Source: Mycolicibacterium vinylchloridicum (GTDB taxonomy: Bacteria > Actinomycetota > Actinomycetes > Mycobacteriales > Mycobacteriaceae). Taken from it: a DNA stretch of 64,000 nt. The DNA lies in the NCBI RefSeq assembly GCF_013404075.1, contig NZ_JACBJQ010000020.1:58778-122777 (forward strand), in the 5' to 3' direction. The notes below the pieces were generated by a model. That model had not been told where the DNA came from and ran no database searches. It saw only the letters and a program-made list of their open reading frames with translations. A program made the position numbers and the translations under genes. Position 1 is the stretch's first letter; each line of letters begins with the position of its first letter. This document shows, in pieces, positions 50,556-60,900 of the stretch.

Positions 50556-52155
50556 CAAGGCAAGGCTGCTACTGGCGATCACGCTCGGCTCGCTGGCGCT
50601 GGGCAGTGCTCTTGCCCTGACCGGGGTGTCGGCGTGGCTGATCACCCGGGCGTGGCAGATGCCGCCCGTGCTGGATCTGTCGGTGGCCGTCGTGGCGGTT
50701 CGCACGTTCGGCATCTCCCGCGGCGTCCTGGGGTACTGCGAGCGACTCGCGTCCCACGACACCGCACTACGAGCGGCGGCCGAGGCGCGCGGCGAGATCT
50801 ACCGCCGTCTGGCGCACGGCCCGGCCGGGGTCACCGCACGACTGCACAGCGGCGATTTGCTGGCCCGGGTCGGCGCCGATGTCGACACGCTCACCGACGT
50901 CCTGGTCCGCGCCCTGGTCCCGATCGGAGTGGCCGGCATCCTCGGCATCGCCGCCACTGCCGTCATCGCCGCGATCTCCCCGTCGGCGGCCGTCATCCTC
51001 GCGATATGCCTGCTGGTCGCGGGCCTGCTGGCGCCGGCCCTGGCCGCGCGGGCGGTACACGCGCAGGAGGCGGTTGCCCGCCGGCTTCAATCCGACCGCG
51101 ATATCGCGGCGGTCACCGCACTCGAGCACTCGGCCGAGTTGCGGGTGGCCGGCCGGCTGCCCACTCTGATCACGCAAGCCGAACAGCGCCAACGTGATTG
51201 GGGGGCGGCGATCGACCGTGCTGCCGCGCCGGCCGCTGCGGCGGCCGCGGTTCCGACCCTGGCGATCGGGGCCAGCGTCATCGGCGCCGTGATCGTCGGA
51301 ATCGGCATCGCCGCCCACACCGCGCCGACGACCCTGGCGGTCTTGATGTTGTTGCCGCTGGCCGCGTTCGAAGCCACCATGAATCTGCCGGCGGCCGCGG
51401 TCGCATTGACCCGTGGGCGGATCGCACAAACGCGCCTGACCGACCTGGTTCCCGCCCAAGCCGCAACCACCCCGGTCATCGTCGCCACCGGAGCCCACGC
51501 ACCGGAGTTGCGCGCCAGCGAAGTTCGCGCCGGCTACCCCGGCAGCCCCGTGGGCCAACCGATCTCCCTGATTCTGCAACCCGGAGCCCGGCTGGCGGTC
51601 ACCGGCGCCAGCGGCGCGGGTAAGACCGCACTGTTGATGACCCTGGCCGGTCTGCTCCCACCGGTCAGCGGCGAAATGACGGTCGACGGTGCCCCGATCG
51701 GCTCGTTGAGTGAATCCGAGTTGCGCAGCGCCATATGCTATTTCGCCGAAGACGCCCACCTGTTCAGCACCACCGTCCGGGACAACCTGCTGGTTGCCCG
51801 CGGCGACTGCGACGACGACGAGCTCATGCGAACACTGGCCGCGGTGGGCCTGGCCGACTGGCTCGACAGCCTGCCCGACGGACTGAGCACCGTGCTGGGC
51901 GGTGGCGTCGCCGCGGTGTCGGCAGGGCAACGCCGGCGACTGCTGCTCGCACGGGTGTTGCTGTGTCCCGCACCGGTCGTCCTGCTCGACGAACCGACCG
52001 AGCATCTCGACGCCGCCGACGGACAGCGCATCCTGCGCGCGCTATTGGACAATCGGCACGGCCTGCTGCCCCAGGGACGCACGGTGGTGATCGCAACCCA
52101 TCAACTTGGCAACGACATCACCTGTCCGCGACTATCGATCGGCAACGGCGGGTAA
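50542..52155 (+). CDS. cydC: ABC exporter CydC
   Basis: The second half of the CydDC exporter, 537 residues. N-terminal helices carry LALTGVSAWLITRAWQMPPVLDLSVAVVAVRTFGISRGVLGYCERLASHD, the usual CydC opening. The ATPase has Walker A GASGAGKTALLMTL, signature VSAGQRRRLLLARVL, Walker B VVLLDEPTEHLD and switch VIATHQL. ATG 50542 overlaps the cydD end by 14 bp, so the two are coupled. Confidence 0.95.
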   Translation: MPAFDKARLLLAITLGSLALGSALALTGVSAWLITRAWQMPPVLDLSVAVVAVRTFGISRGVLGYCERLASHDTALRAAAEARGEIYRRLAHGPAGVTARLHSGDLLARVGADVDTLTDVLVRALVPIGVAGILGIAATAVIAAISPSAAVILAICLLVAGLLAPALAARAVHAQEAVARRLQSDRDIAAVTALEHSAELRVAGRLPTLITQAEQRQRDWGAAIDRAAAPAAAAAAVPTLAIGASVIGAVIVGIGIAAHTAPTTLAVLMLLPLAAFEATMNLPAAAVALTRGRIAQTRLTDLVPAQAATTPVIVATGAHAPELRASEVRAGYPGSPVGQPISLILQPGARLAVTGASGAGKTALLMTLAGLLPPVSGEMTVDGAPIGSLSESELRSAICYFAEDAHLFSTTVRDNLLVARGDCDDDELMRTLAAVGLADWLDSLPDGLSTVLGGGVAAVSAGQRRRLLLARVLLCPAPVVLLDEPTEHLDAADGQRILRALLDNRHGLLPQGRTVVIATHQLGNDITCPRLSIGNGG

Positions 52156-52165
52156 CGTGCAAGCC

Positions 52166-52696
52166 ATGACTGAGCCCCCAGAGCAGGCACCTCAGCAACC
52201 CACTCCGCCGCCGCCCCCCGCGGGCTACCCGAACCCGTATCCCCCGGGCCCGTATCAGGGCGGCTATCCGCCTGCCCCGCCGCAGCCCTACGCCGGTTAC
52301 GCACCGCCACCGGCAGCCCCGCGCAACGGGCTCGGCATCACCTCACTGGTGATCGCGATCGTGGCCCTGTTGTCGTCGTTCTCCGTGGCCGGCGGCATCG
52401 TCCTCGGCATTGTCGCGGTGATCATCGGCTTCGCCGGCCGCAGCCGCGCCAAGCGCGGTGAAGCCAACAACGGCGGCGTCGCGCTCGCCGGCGTCATTCT
52501 CGGCTTTCTGTCGATCATCATCGGATTGGCGTTCATCGCCGTCTGGGTCGGAGTGTTCAAGGAAGTCGGCGCCACCGACTACATCGACTGCCTTCAGAAG
52601 GCCGGTCAGGATCCGTCCGCCGTCCAGCAGTGCGCCGATGAATTCAAGCAGTCGGTGGAGAACAAGTTCAGCGTCACTCTGACGCCGACACCGTAG
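52166..52696 (+). CDS. DUF4190-type Pro-rich membrane protein
   Basis: A 176-residue protein: a cytoplasmic Pro/Tyr-rich N terminus (PPPAGYPNPYPPGPYQGGYPP), then two membrane helices in the DUF4190 pattern (GLGITSLVIAIVALLSSFSVAGGIVLGIVAVIIGFAGRSRAKRGEANNGGVALAGVILGFLSIIIG) and a short outer tail with two Cys. Function unknown. It follows cydC by 10 bp and converges with the next gene, overlapping by 23 bp. Confidence 0.82.
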   Translation: MTEPPEQAPQQPTPPPPPAGYPNPYPPGPYQGGYPPAPPQPYAGYAPPPAAPRNGLGITSLVIAIVALLSSFSVAGGIVLGIVAVIIGFAGRSRAKRGEANNGGVALAGVILGFLSIIIGLAFIAVWVGVFKEVGATDYIDCLQKAGQDPSAVQQCADEFKQSVENKFSVTLTPTP

Positions 52697-54065
52697 GGAC
52701 CGACAGGTGCCGCCGCCGCGGCACGAATTCCAGCGACAGCAGGATGACCAGCAGCGGAACCACCTGACTGATCGGCAACAGCACGTACCGGCGCTCGCCG
52801 AGCGCGTGGAACTTGCGCAGATAGCGGTAGAGCGACTCCAACGCGATCAGCGGGTCGCCGAGGTGGATCGCCGTATAGAGCAATCTGCGCAGTCGTCCGC
52901 GTTCCTTGTCGCTGAAGATCTCCGGGAATGCTGCGAACGCCAATGAGAGACGCTGTGCACCAAGGTCTTTCATTGCGCCGATCATGTCGACCGATAGTCG
53001 CTCGTCGATTCCGTTGGGCGCACCGCGACGCCGCCAGGGAACGTCGAGGGTGACATCGCTGCCACCGCCCGCGACTGCGTAGCGGTGGAATCCCTGGACC
53101 CGGCCGGCGCGATCGCGCGCGACGATCAACAGGATGCCGGGATAGTCACCGGTGAGCGTGCCGTCGAGGATCATCGAAAAACCACGCTCGACGTGTGCCC
53201 CCTTCGCCGAGGACAGCAGCACATCGGTCAGCTCGGCCAGCCGGCGGTCGTCCAACTCTTGTTCGGCGACGATCTCGGTGGTGATGCCGACGTTGTGGGT
53301 ACGCTGCACGGCCTGACGCAGATTGCGGAACCGGCGGCCCACCATGTCGAACGCGGGCACGTCGATCACCACGTCGCGGCCGATGGGGACCGCCCGCAGG
53401 TTCGGCCACAGGCCGATCCTGCGCTCGCTGCAGCCCAGGACCACCAGCCGCCAGCCGCGGGTGTGGCACATCCCGGCGAAGTCGGCGACCAAGTCGGTGA
53501 AGCGGTCTTCGTCACCGATCGGGTCCCCGCTGACCACCGCATAGCCCAGCCGCGTGCGGTAGGCGATCGCCGCGGTGCCGTCGGCGCTGAAGAAGTAGCT
53601 CTTCAGCGTCTGCATGGCGAACGGCGCCACCGGGTCGCCGCTGGTCGCGTTGACCAACGCCCATACCCGCGGCAACAGCCCGGGCTCGGGCCGCGCCGTC
53701 GTCGGCCACATCAAGAGCAGTCCCGACGATGCGATCAGGGCGTCGCCCGTCACGTCGAAGGCGAGCAGGTGCGCGCCGAACCCGGCGACGACCGCCATGC
53801 CTGCGGCGATCGCGTGGGCGGCGGTCACCGGCCGGCCCAGGAAAATGCCCCGCGCGATCAAGGCGACCGCCGCGAGAATGGTCAATGACCAGGGCGACCG
53901 CCCCACCGCGAGCCAGCTGGCCGCAATCAGAAACCCCAGCGCGCCGGCCCAGCGGGCGGCCCGGGTGTCGACTTGTACGACAACCCGTTCCCTGGCTCGC
54001 AGGCGCAGCGCCACCTGGACCGGCGGATCGGTCACCCGAGCAACGATACGCCGTCTATCAGGCAT
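52674..54065 (-). CDS. DUF2156 lysyltransferase-like membrane protein, Rv1619-like
   Basis: A 463-residue protein with about five N-terminal helices (residues 35-140), then a GNAT-like DUF2156 domain resembling the aminoacyl-tRNA-dependent phosphatidylglycerol lysyltransferases: FFSADGTAAIAYRTRLGYAVVSGDPIG, FDMVGRRFRNLRQAVQRT and LSLAFAAFPEIFSDK. The large flippase domain of MprF/LysX is absent, so it may be a shorter relative. Position next to tesB matches Rv1619. It overlaps tesB by eight bases. Confidence 0.85.
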   Translation of the reverse strand: MPDRRRIVARVTDPPVQVALRLRARERVVVQVDTRAARWAGALGFLIAASWLAVGRSPWSLTILAAVALIARGIFLGRPVTAAHAIAAGMAVVAGFGAHLLAFDVTGDALIASSGLLLMWPTTARPEPGLLPRVWALVNATSGDPVAPFAMQTLKSYFFSADGTAAIAYRTRLGYAVVSGDPIGDEDRFTDLVADFAGMCHTRGWRLVVLGCSERRIGLWPNLRAVPIGRDVVIDVPAFDMVGRRFRNLRQAVQRTHNVGITTEIVAEQELDDRRLAELTDVLLSSAKGAHVERGFSMILDGTLTGDYPGILLIVARDRAGRVQGFHRYAVAGGGSDVTLDVPWRRRGAPNGIDERLSVDMIGAMKDLGAQRLSLAFAAFPEIFSDKERGRLRRLLYTAIHLGDPLIALESLYRYLRKFHALGERRYVLLPISQVVPLLVILLSLEFVPRRRHLSVPTVSASE

Positions 54066-54924
54066 TTCCCGGGAAGTGCTTGACGATTCCCTCCTGCACG
54101 ACGGTGGCCACGACGTCGCCGATCGGGCTGAAGAAGTGACCCGTCCCCAGGCCCCGGGACTCCGCGGCGGCGGGAGAACTCGTCGAGTACAGCACCCAAT
54201 CGGAGAAGTCGACCTGCCGGTGGAACCACAGCGAATGGTTGACGGTCACCGCGAAGATGCGGTCCCAGCCCCAGGACAGTCCGTGCGTGGTGATGATCGA
54301 ATCCAGCACCGTGGTGTCCGACGAGTAGATCATCGCCGCAGTGTGCAGCGTCGGGTCGGCGGGCATCACCCCGTCGGCCTTGAGCCACACCTGATTCGTC
54401 GTCAGCGTGCCGCCCTTTTCCCGCATGACCCAGGACGGGTCGTTGGTGTAGCGCCACTCGATCGGGCGCAGCGCTTCAACGAATCCGGGCACCACTTTCT
54501 CGTAGCCGACCAGCAGCTCGTCAATTGTCGGAAGAGTCTCCGGCGCAGGAAGATTGGGCATCGGAACACCGTGCTCCAATCCGCTGCCCGCGGATGTGAA
54601 CGACACCAGCGCCGTGGCCAGCAGGGTGTCGCCCTGCACCGCGTCGACGCGCCGGTTGGCAAAGCGCCGCTCGTCGCGCAGCCGCACCACGCGGTATTCG
54701 ATATCCACCTGCGGGTCGCCGCCCGCGATGAAATGCACCGACAGCGCGCTGGGGGCGATGTTGTGGACCAGGGTGCGGCTGGCGGCCACGAAGGACTGCG
54801 CCATCAGCTGCCCGCCGAACGTGCGGGGCGGGTTCTTGCGGGGGTGGGCGCCGGCGAACACGTCGTCGCCGATCGGGGACAGATCGAGAATGGCCAGCAG
54901 GTCGTCGAGATCTGAGTTGGCCAA
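54058..54924 (-). CDS. tesB: Acyl-CoA thioesterase II
   Basis: A 288-residue double-hotdog thioesterase that hydrolyses acyl-CoA to free acid and CoA. Family landmarks: FAGAHPRKNPPRTFGGQLMAQSFVAASRTL, VHSLSVHFI-type APSALSVHFIAGGDP, DERRFANRRVDAVQG, and a second hotdog with LDSIITTHGLSWG and NHSLWFHRQVDFSDWVLYSTSSPAAAESRGLG. Matches Rv1618 (TesB1) by position and length. Confidence 0.93.
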   Translation of the reverse strand: MANSDLDDLLAILDLSPIGDDVFAGAHPRKNPPRTFGGQLMAQSFVAASRTLVHNIAPSALSVHFIAGGDPQVDIEYRVVRLRDERRFANRRVDAVQGDTLLATALVSFTSAGSGLEHGVPMPNLPAPETLPTIDELLVGYEKVVPGFVEALRPIEWRYTNDPSWVMREKGGTLTTNQVWLKADGVMPADPTLHTAAMIYSSDTTVLDSIITTHGLSWGWDRIFAVTVNHSLWFHRQVDFSDWVLYSTSSPAAAESRGLGTGHFFSPIGDVVATVVQEGIVKHFPGNA

Positions 54925-54936
54925 CAGCCTGTCTCC

Positions 54937-56355
54937 TTAGTGGTCGTCCTCCCCGATCCGGTGCACATGGATCAGGTTGGTCGAGCCTACTGTTCCCGGC
55001 GGCGCACCAGCGACGATGACCACCAGGTCGCCCCGCTTGTAGCGGCCGAGCTCGAGCAGGGACTTGTCGACCTGGCGAATCATGTCGTCGGTGGTCGTCA
55101 TGTGATCGACGATGAACGTCTCGGTGCCCCAGGTCAGCGCCAGCTGGCTGCGCACCTCGGGCAGCGCGGTGAACGCCAGCAACGGCAGGTGGGTGTGGAG
55201 CCTGGCCAGCCGCTTGACCGTGTCACCGGACTGGGTGAACGCAACGAGCGCCTTGGCGTCCAGCCGTTCCCCGATATCGCGGGCGGCATAGGAGATGACC
55301 CCGCGCTTGGTGCGGGGCACGTGGGTCAGCGGCGGCGCCGCGATCGAGTTGTCCTCGACGGCCTGGATGATGCGGGCCATCGTGCGCACCGCCTCCATGG
55401 GGTACTTCCCGACCGAGGTCTCGCCGGAGAGCATCACCGCATCGGCGCCGTCGAGCACGGCGTTGGCCACATCGGAGGCCTCGGCGCGGGTGGGCCGGGA
55501 GTTCTCGATCATCGACTCGAGCATCTGGGTGGCCACGATCACGGGCTTGGCGTTCTCGCGGGCCATCTGGATGGCCCGCTTCTGCACCAGCGGGACCTCT
55601 TCGAGCGGCAGCTCGACGCCGAGGTCACCGCGGGCCACCATCACCGCGTCAAAGGCCAGCACGATGGCCTCGAGGTTGTCGATCGCCTCGGGCTTCTCCA
55701 GCTTCGCGATCACCGGAACCCGCCGGCCGACCCGGTCCATCACCTCGTGCACCAGTTCGGCGTCGGTTGGCGACCGCACGAACGACAGCGCGACCAGGTC
55801 GACGCCGAGGCGGAGCGCGAACTCCAGGTCCTCGACGTCCTTCTCCGACAATGCTGGGGCCGAGACGTTCATCCCGGGCAGCGACATGCCCTTGTTGTTG
55901 CTGACCTTGCCGCCTTCGGTGACGGTGCAGACCACGTCGTCGCCATCGATGTGCTCGACGACGAGTCCGACGTTTCCGTCATCGACGAGCACCCGGTCCC
56001 CCGGGCTGGCGTCTTGTGCAAGCCTCTTGTAGGTGGTCGAGACCCGGTCGTGGGTACCTTCGCACTCCTCGACGGTGATGCGCACCGTCTCGCCGTTGGC
56101 CCAGTAGGTGGGGCCGTCGGCGAAGCGTCCGAGGCGGATCTTCGGTCCCTGCAGGTCGGCGAGGATCCCAACGGCACGGGCGGTGACGTCGGAGGCTGCC
56201 CGAACTCGCTTGTAGGCAGCCTCGTGGTCGGCGTAATCACCGTGGCTGAAGTTCAGGCGGGCGACATCCATGCCGGCGTCGACCAGAGCCCTGACCGATT
56301 CGTCGGTGCCGGTAGCTGGGCCGAGGGTACAGACAATTTTGCCGCGTCTAGTCAC
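54937..56355 (-). CDS. pyk: Pyruvate kinase
   Basis: A 472-residue pyruvate kinase converting phosphoenolpyruvate and ADP to pyruvate and ATP. Motifs: RGKIVCTLGPATGTDESVRALVDAGMDVARLNFSHGDYADH, the catalytic Lys in VPVIAKLEKPEAIDNLEAI, MVARGDLGVELPLEEVP, and MLESMIENSRPTRAEASDVANAVLDGADAVMLSGETSVGKYP. The C-terminal allosteric domain is complete. GTG start at 56355. As Rv1617. Confidence 0.97.
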   Translation of the reverse strand: MTRRGKIVCTLGPATGTDESVRALVDAGMDVARLNFSHGDYADHEAAYKRVRAASDVTARAVGILADLQGPKIRLGRFADGPTYWANGETVRITVEECEGTHDRVSTTYKRLAQDASPGDRVLVDDGNVGLVVEHIDGDDVVCTVTEGGKVSNNKGMSLPGMNVSAPALSEKDVEDLEFALRLGVDLVALSFVRSPTDAELVHEVMDRVGRRVPVIAKLEKPEAIDNLEAIVLAFDAVMVARGDLGVELPLEEVPLVQKRAIQMARENAKPVIVATQMLESMIENSRPTRAEASDVANAVLDGADAVMLSGETSVGKYPMEAVRTMARIIQAVEDNSIAAPPLTHVPRTKRGVISYAARDIGERLDAKALVAFTQSGDTVKRLARLHTHLPLLAFTALPEVRSQLALTWGTETFIVDHMTTTDDMIRQVDKSLLELGRYKRGDLVVIVAGAPPGTVGSTNLIHVHRIGEDDH

Positions 56356-56423
56356 GGTGACTCAGCATAGTCGCGGCTCACGGGCATCTCGACCGATACA
56401 GATCGGGGTGGCTGGCTATTCAC

Positions 56424-57923
56424 TCAGCCGACAGCCAATGGCAATTGGTGGGGCCGTACCGGCGCCGGGAGATCCGACTCCCCCATGAGGAATGCGTCCA
56501 CCGCATGCGCGGCGGCGCGGCCCTCGGCGATCGCCCACACCACCAGGGACGCACCTCGGTGGGCATCACCGCACACGAACACTCCGGGTGCGTCGGTCTG
56601 CCAATCGGATCCGCAACCGATCACCCCGCGCGGGGTCAGCGCGATGCCGAGATCGTCGAGCAGCGTCATGTGCTCGACACCTTCGAAACCGATGGCCAGC
56701 AGCGCCAGATCGCAAGGGATTTCCAGTGGTTCGCCGACCGGCGTGATGACCCGCCGGCCGTCGACACGTTCGACCTTCACTTCGGCGATCTGCATGGCGC
56801 GCACGTTGCCGTCGTCGTCGCCGACGAAGCGTTGCACCGCCACCTGGTAGTGGACGGTACCGCCCTCGGCGTGCGCGGGCGAGCTCCGCAGTACCAATGG
56901 CCAAGTGGGCCACGGGGAAAGATCGGCGTCGCGGACGTCAGGCGGCTGCGGGTTGTAGTCAAGCTGGGTCACCGATGCCGCGCCCTGGCGGTGTGCGGTG
57001 CCCAGGCAGTCCGCGCCGGTGTCGCCGCCGCCGATGATGACCACGTGCTTGCCCTTGGCGGAGATCGCCGACGGTCCGTCGCCTTCGCACTCCCGGTTGG
57101 CCGGGACCAGGTGCTCCATCGCCAGGTGCACCCCACCCAGGTGACGCCCCTCGACCTGGTTGTCGCGGCCGCGCAGTGCGCCGACGGCCAGCACGACGGC
57201 GTCGAAGCGGTTGCGCAGCTCCTCGACCGAGACATCCACGCCAACTTCACATTCGGTGACGAAGCGGGTTCCCTCGGCCCGCATCTGGGCCAGCCGCTGG
57301 TTGAGGGTGGCCTTCTCCAGCTTGTACTCGGGGATGCCGTAGCGCAGCAGCCCGCCGAGCCGGTCGTCCCGTTCGTAGACGGTGACGTGATGGCCGGCGC
57401 GGGTCAGTTGTTGGGCGGCGGCCAATCCCGCAGGCCCCGAACCCACCACGGCGACGGTCTTGCCGGTGCCGATCGCCGCCGGCTGCGCCTCGACGATGCC
57501 CATCCGCCAGGCCTGGTCGGCGATCGTGTTCTCGATGCGCTTGATCGTCACGCTTCCACCGGTCTCTTCCTCGGCGATGGACAGCACGCAGGCCGCCTCA
57601 CACGGCGCGGGACAGAGCCGACCGGTGAATTCGGGGAAGTTGTTCGTGGCGTGCAGCCGTTCACTGGCCGCATCCCAGCGACCACGGCGCACCAGATCGT
57701 TCCACTCCGGGATCAGGTTGCCCAGCGGGCAGCCGGCAGTTCCGGAGTGGCAGAACGGGATTCCGCAGTCCATGCAGCGGCGCGCCTGCTGGGACACTTC
57801 ACCCGCGCGGTCCTTCGGGTCTTGGCGCTCGTACACCTCGCGCCAGTCGCCCACCCGCTCGTCGACGTTCCGCTTGGCGGCCTCGATCTTGGGAACCTTC
57901 AGAAAACCGGTGGGATCAGCCAC
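56424..57923 (-). CDS. gltD: Glutamate synthase small subunit
   Basis: A 499-residue NADPH-dependent GltD. The N-terminal iron-sulphur region has two Cys clusters (CMDCGIPFC...GCPLGNLIPEWND and CPAPCEAAC), followed by FAD binding (VAVVGSGPAGLAAAQQLTRAGHHVTVYERDDRLGGLLRYGIPEYKL) and NADPH binding (VVIIGGGDTGADCLGTA). It passes electrons to GltB. GTG 57923 overlaps the gltB stop by eight bases; the frame to 58139 is not coding. Confidence 0.96.
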   Translation of the reverse strand: MADPTGFLKVPKIEAAKRNVDERVGDWREVYERQDPKDRAGEVSQQARRCMDCGIPFCHSGTAGCPLGNLIPEWNDLVRRGRWDAASERLHATNNFPEFTGRLCPAPCEAACVLSIAEEETGGSVTIKRIENTIADQAWRMGIVEAQPAAIGTGKTVAVVGSGPAGLAAAQQLTRAGHHVTVYERDDRLGGLLRYGIPEYKLEKATLNQRLAQMRAEGTRFVTECEVGVDVSVEELRNRFDAVVLAVGALRGRDNQVEGRHLGGVHLAMEHLVPANRECEGDGPSAISAKGKHVVIIGGGDTGADCLGTAHRQGAASVTQLDYNPQPPDVRDADLSPWPTWPLVLRSSPAHAEGGTVHYQVAVQRFVGDDDGNVRAMQIAEVKVERVDGRRVITPVGEPLEIPCDLALLAIGFEGVEHMTLLDDLGIALTPRGVIGCGSDWQTDAPGVFVCGDAHRGASLVVWAIAEGRAAAHAVDAFLMGESDLPAPVRPHQLPLAVG

Positions 57924-60900
57924 GCGTTGCCTCCATGATCGCGGTATCCACGTCACGCCCCTCTGCCTTGGCCATCCGGGTGGCCTCCAGCACGCGCCGG
58001 TAGTCGGTGGGCATGATCTTGGTGAATTGGGCGCTGCGCCTTGGCCAGTCGGACAGTACCGACTTGGCCAGCGTGCTGCCGGTGTGGTGGACATGGCGGG
58101 CGACCACGTCGTGCAGCCATTCCAGGTCGTCGGGGTCAAGGCTTTGCAGCTCGACCATCGCGGTGTTGACCTTGGCCGGGTTCAGTCCCAGCACAAAGGC
58201 GATGCCGCCGGACATACCGGCCGCCATATTGCGCCCGGTGCGGCCGAGCACCACGACCCGCCCGCCGGTCATGTACTCGCACGCGTGATCGCCGACACCT
58301 TCGGTCACCGCCAGGGCCCCGGAGTTACGGGCGGCGAACCGCTCCCCGACCCGGCCGCGCAGAAAGACCTCCCCCGAGGTAGCCCCGTACAGCAGCGTGT
58401 TGCCGGCGATCACGTTGTCCTCAGGTAGGAACAGGACATCGTCGGGCGGCCGAACGATCACCCGACCACCGGAAAGACCCTTGCCCACATAGTCGTTCGC
58501 GTCACCGATGAGGTCCAGCGTGATGCCCGGCGGCAGGAACGCGCCGATGGACTGGCCGGCCGAGCCGGTGAGCGTGACGTGGATGGTGTCGTCGGGCAGG
58601 CCCGCAGCGCCGTAGCGGCGGGTGACCTCCGAGCCCAGCAGTGTCCCGACGGTGCGGTTGACGTTGCGCACCGGCAGCTCCAGCCGGACGGTATGGGCAT
58701 CCTCGAGGGCACCTTCAGCCAGAGCCACCAGCGTTTGGTCCAGGGCGTGCTCGAGTCCGTGCTCCTGATCGCGCAGGCGGCGCCGTTGGGGCAGCGGGCC
58801 GCCGTGAGCGTCGGTGGGCACGGCGAAGATCGGGCTGAGATCCAGCCCCTTCGTCTTCCAGTGCGCCACACCGTCATCGGTGTCGAGCACCTCGGCATGG
58901 CCGACGGCCTCGTCGATGCTGCGGAAGCCGAGCTCGGCCAGCATCGTGCGGACGTCCTCGGCGATGAACCGGAAGAAGTTCTCGACGAACTCCGGCTTGC
59001 CATTGAAACGTGCTCGCAGTTCCGGGTTTTGGGTCGCCACGCCGACCGGGCAGGTGTCGAGGTGGCAGACCCGCATCATGATGCAGCCCGCCACGATCAG
59101 CGGTGCCGTGGAGAAGCCGAACTCCTCGGCCCCGAGCAGCGCGGCCACCATCACGTCGCGGGCGGTGCGCAACCCGCCATCGCACTGCACGGTGATGCGG
59201 TCGCGAAGACCGTTGAGCACCAACGTCTGCTGGGTGTCGGCCAGCCCGATCTCCCACGGCGCACCCGCATGCTTGAGGCTGGTCAACGGCGCCGCGCCGG
59301 TCCCGCCGTCGTATCCGGAGATCAGCACGACGTCGGCGTGCGCCTTGGACACGCCCGCTGCCACCGTGCCGACGCCGACCGAGCTCACCAGCTTGACGTG
59401 AATCCTGGCTTGCGAGTTGGCGTTCTTGAGGTCATGGATCAGCTGGGCCAGATCCTCGATCGAGTAGATGTCGTGGTGCGGCGGCGGTGAGATCAGGCCG
59501 ACACCGGGTGTGGAGTGCCGGGTCTTGGCGATGTTCGGATACACCTTGAACCCGGGCAGCTGGCCGCCTTCACCGGGTTTGGCGCCCTGAGCCATCTTGA
59601 TCTGGATGTCGGTGGCGTTGACCAGATAGTCGCTGGTGACACCGAACCGGCCGGAGGCGACCTGTTTGACGGCGCTGCGCCGACGCGGGTCGTAGAGCCG
59701 GTCTTCGTCCTCGCCGCCCTCGCCACTGTTGGACCGACCACCGAGGTTGTTCATGGCTATCGCCATGGTCTCGTGGGCCTCTTGGGAAATTGAGCCGTAG
59801 CTCATGGCACCGGTGTTGAACCGTGCGCAGATGGCGTCGACGGATTCCACCTCGTGCAGCGGGACCGGCGGGCGCAGGCCCTTCTTGAAGGAGAACAGAC
59901 CCCGCAGTGTCCCGCCCTCGCGGGACAGGCGGTTGACCTCCTCGGAGTACTTCGCGAACACCTCCCCCTGCCCGGTGCGCGTCGAATGCTGAAGCAGGAA
60001 GACGGTTTCCGGGGTGAACAGGTGCAGCTCACCCTCGCGGCGGAACTGATATTCACCGCCGACTTCCAGCCTGCGATGTACCCGCTCGGTGGGGTTCTCC
60101 GGGTAGGCGCGACGGTGCCGCTGCTTGACCTCCTCGGCGAGCACGTCGAGCCCGACGCCGCCGAGCTGGCTTACGGTTCCGGTCAGATACTCGTCGACCA
60201 CGTCCCTGCTCAACCCGACGGCCTCGAAAGCTTGGGCGGCCGTGTAGGAACCGACAGTCGAGATACCCATCTTGCTCATCACCTTCATGACGCCCTTGCC
60301 GAGCGCCTTGAGGTAGTTGCGCACCGCAGTGCCAGCGTCGATCCCGGTGAGCTCACCTTCGCGGATGAGGTCCTCGATCGACTCGAAGGCCAGGTACGGG
60401 TTGACCGCAGCCGCACCGTATCCGATCAGTAGCGCGATGTGGTGGACCTCGCGGGCGTCACCGCTTTCCACGACCAGCGCGACCATGGTGCGCTGCTTGG
60501 TGCGGACCAGATGGTGGTGTACAGCCGCAACGGCCAGCAGCGACGGGATCGGCGCCCTGGTGTGGTCGGAGTCGCGATCGGAGATCACCAGTGTGCGTGC
60601 GCCTTTGGCGATCGCCTCGCCCGCCCGGTGGCGCAGCTCCTCGATGGCGTCGGCCAGGCCTTCGCCGCCGCGCTCCACGTCGTAGAGCGCCTTGAGGACG
60701 GCGGACTTCAGACCGGGCTGCTCGCCGTCGTCGTTGATGTGGACGATCCGGTTCAGCTCGTCGTTGTCCAGCACCGGCCAGTGCAACAAGATCTGGCGGC
60801 ACGACGCCGCGGTGGGCTCCAGCAGGTTCTGCTCGGGGCCCATGACGCGAGCCAGCGACGTGACGATCTCCTCGCGGATGGCGTCCAGCGGCGGGTTGGT

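Noticed and set aside
52106..52165. Upstream start for the DUF4190 protein
   Set aside because: It would overlap the cydC C terminus by 50 bp with unrelated residues. The ATG at 52166 opens directly into the usual Pro-rich N terminus.
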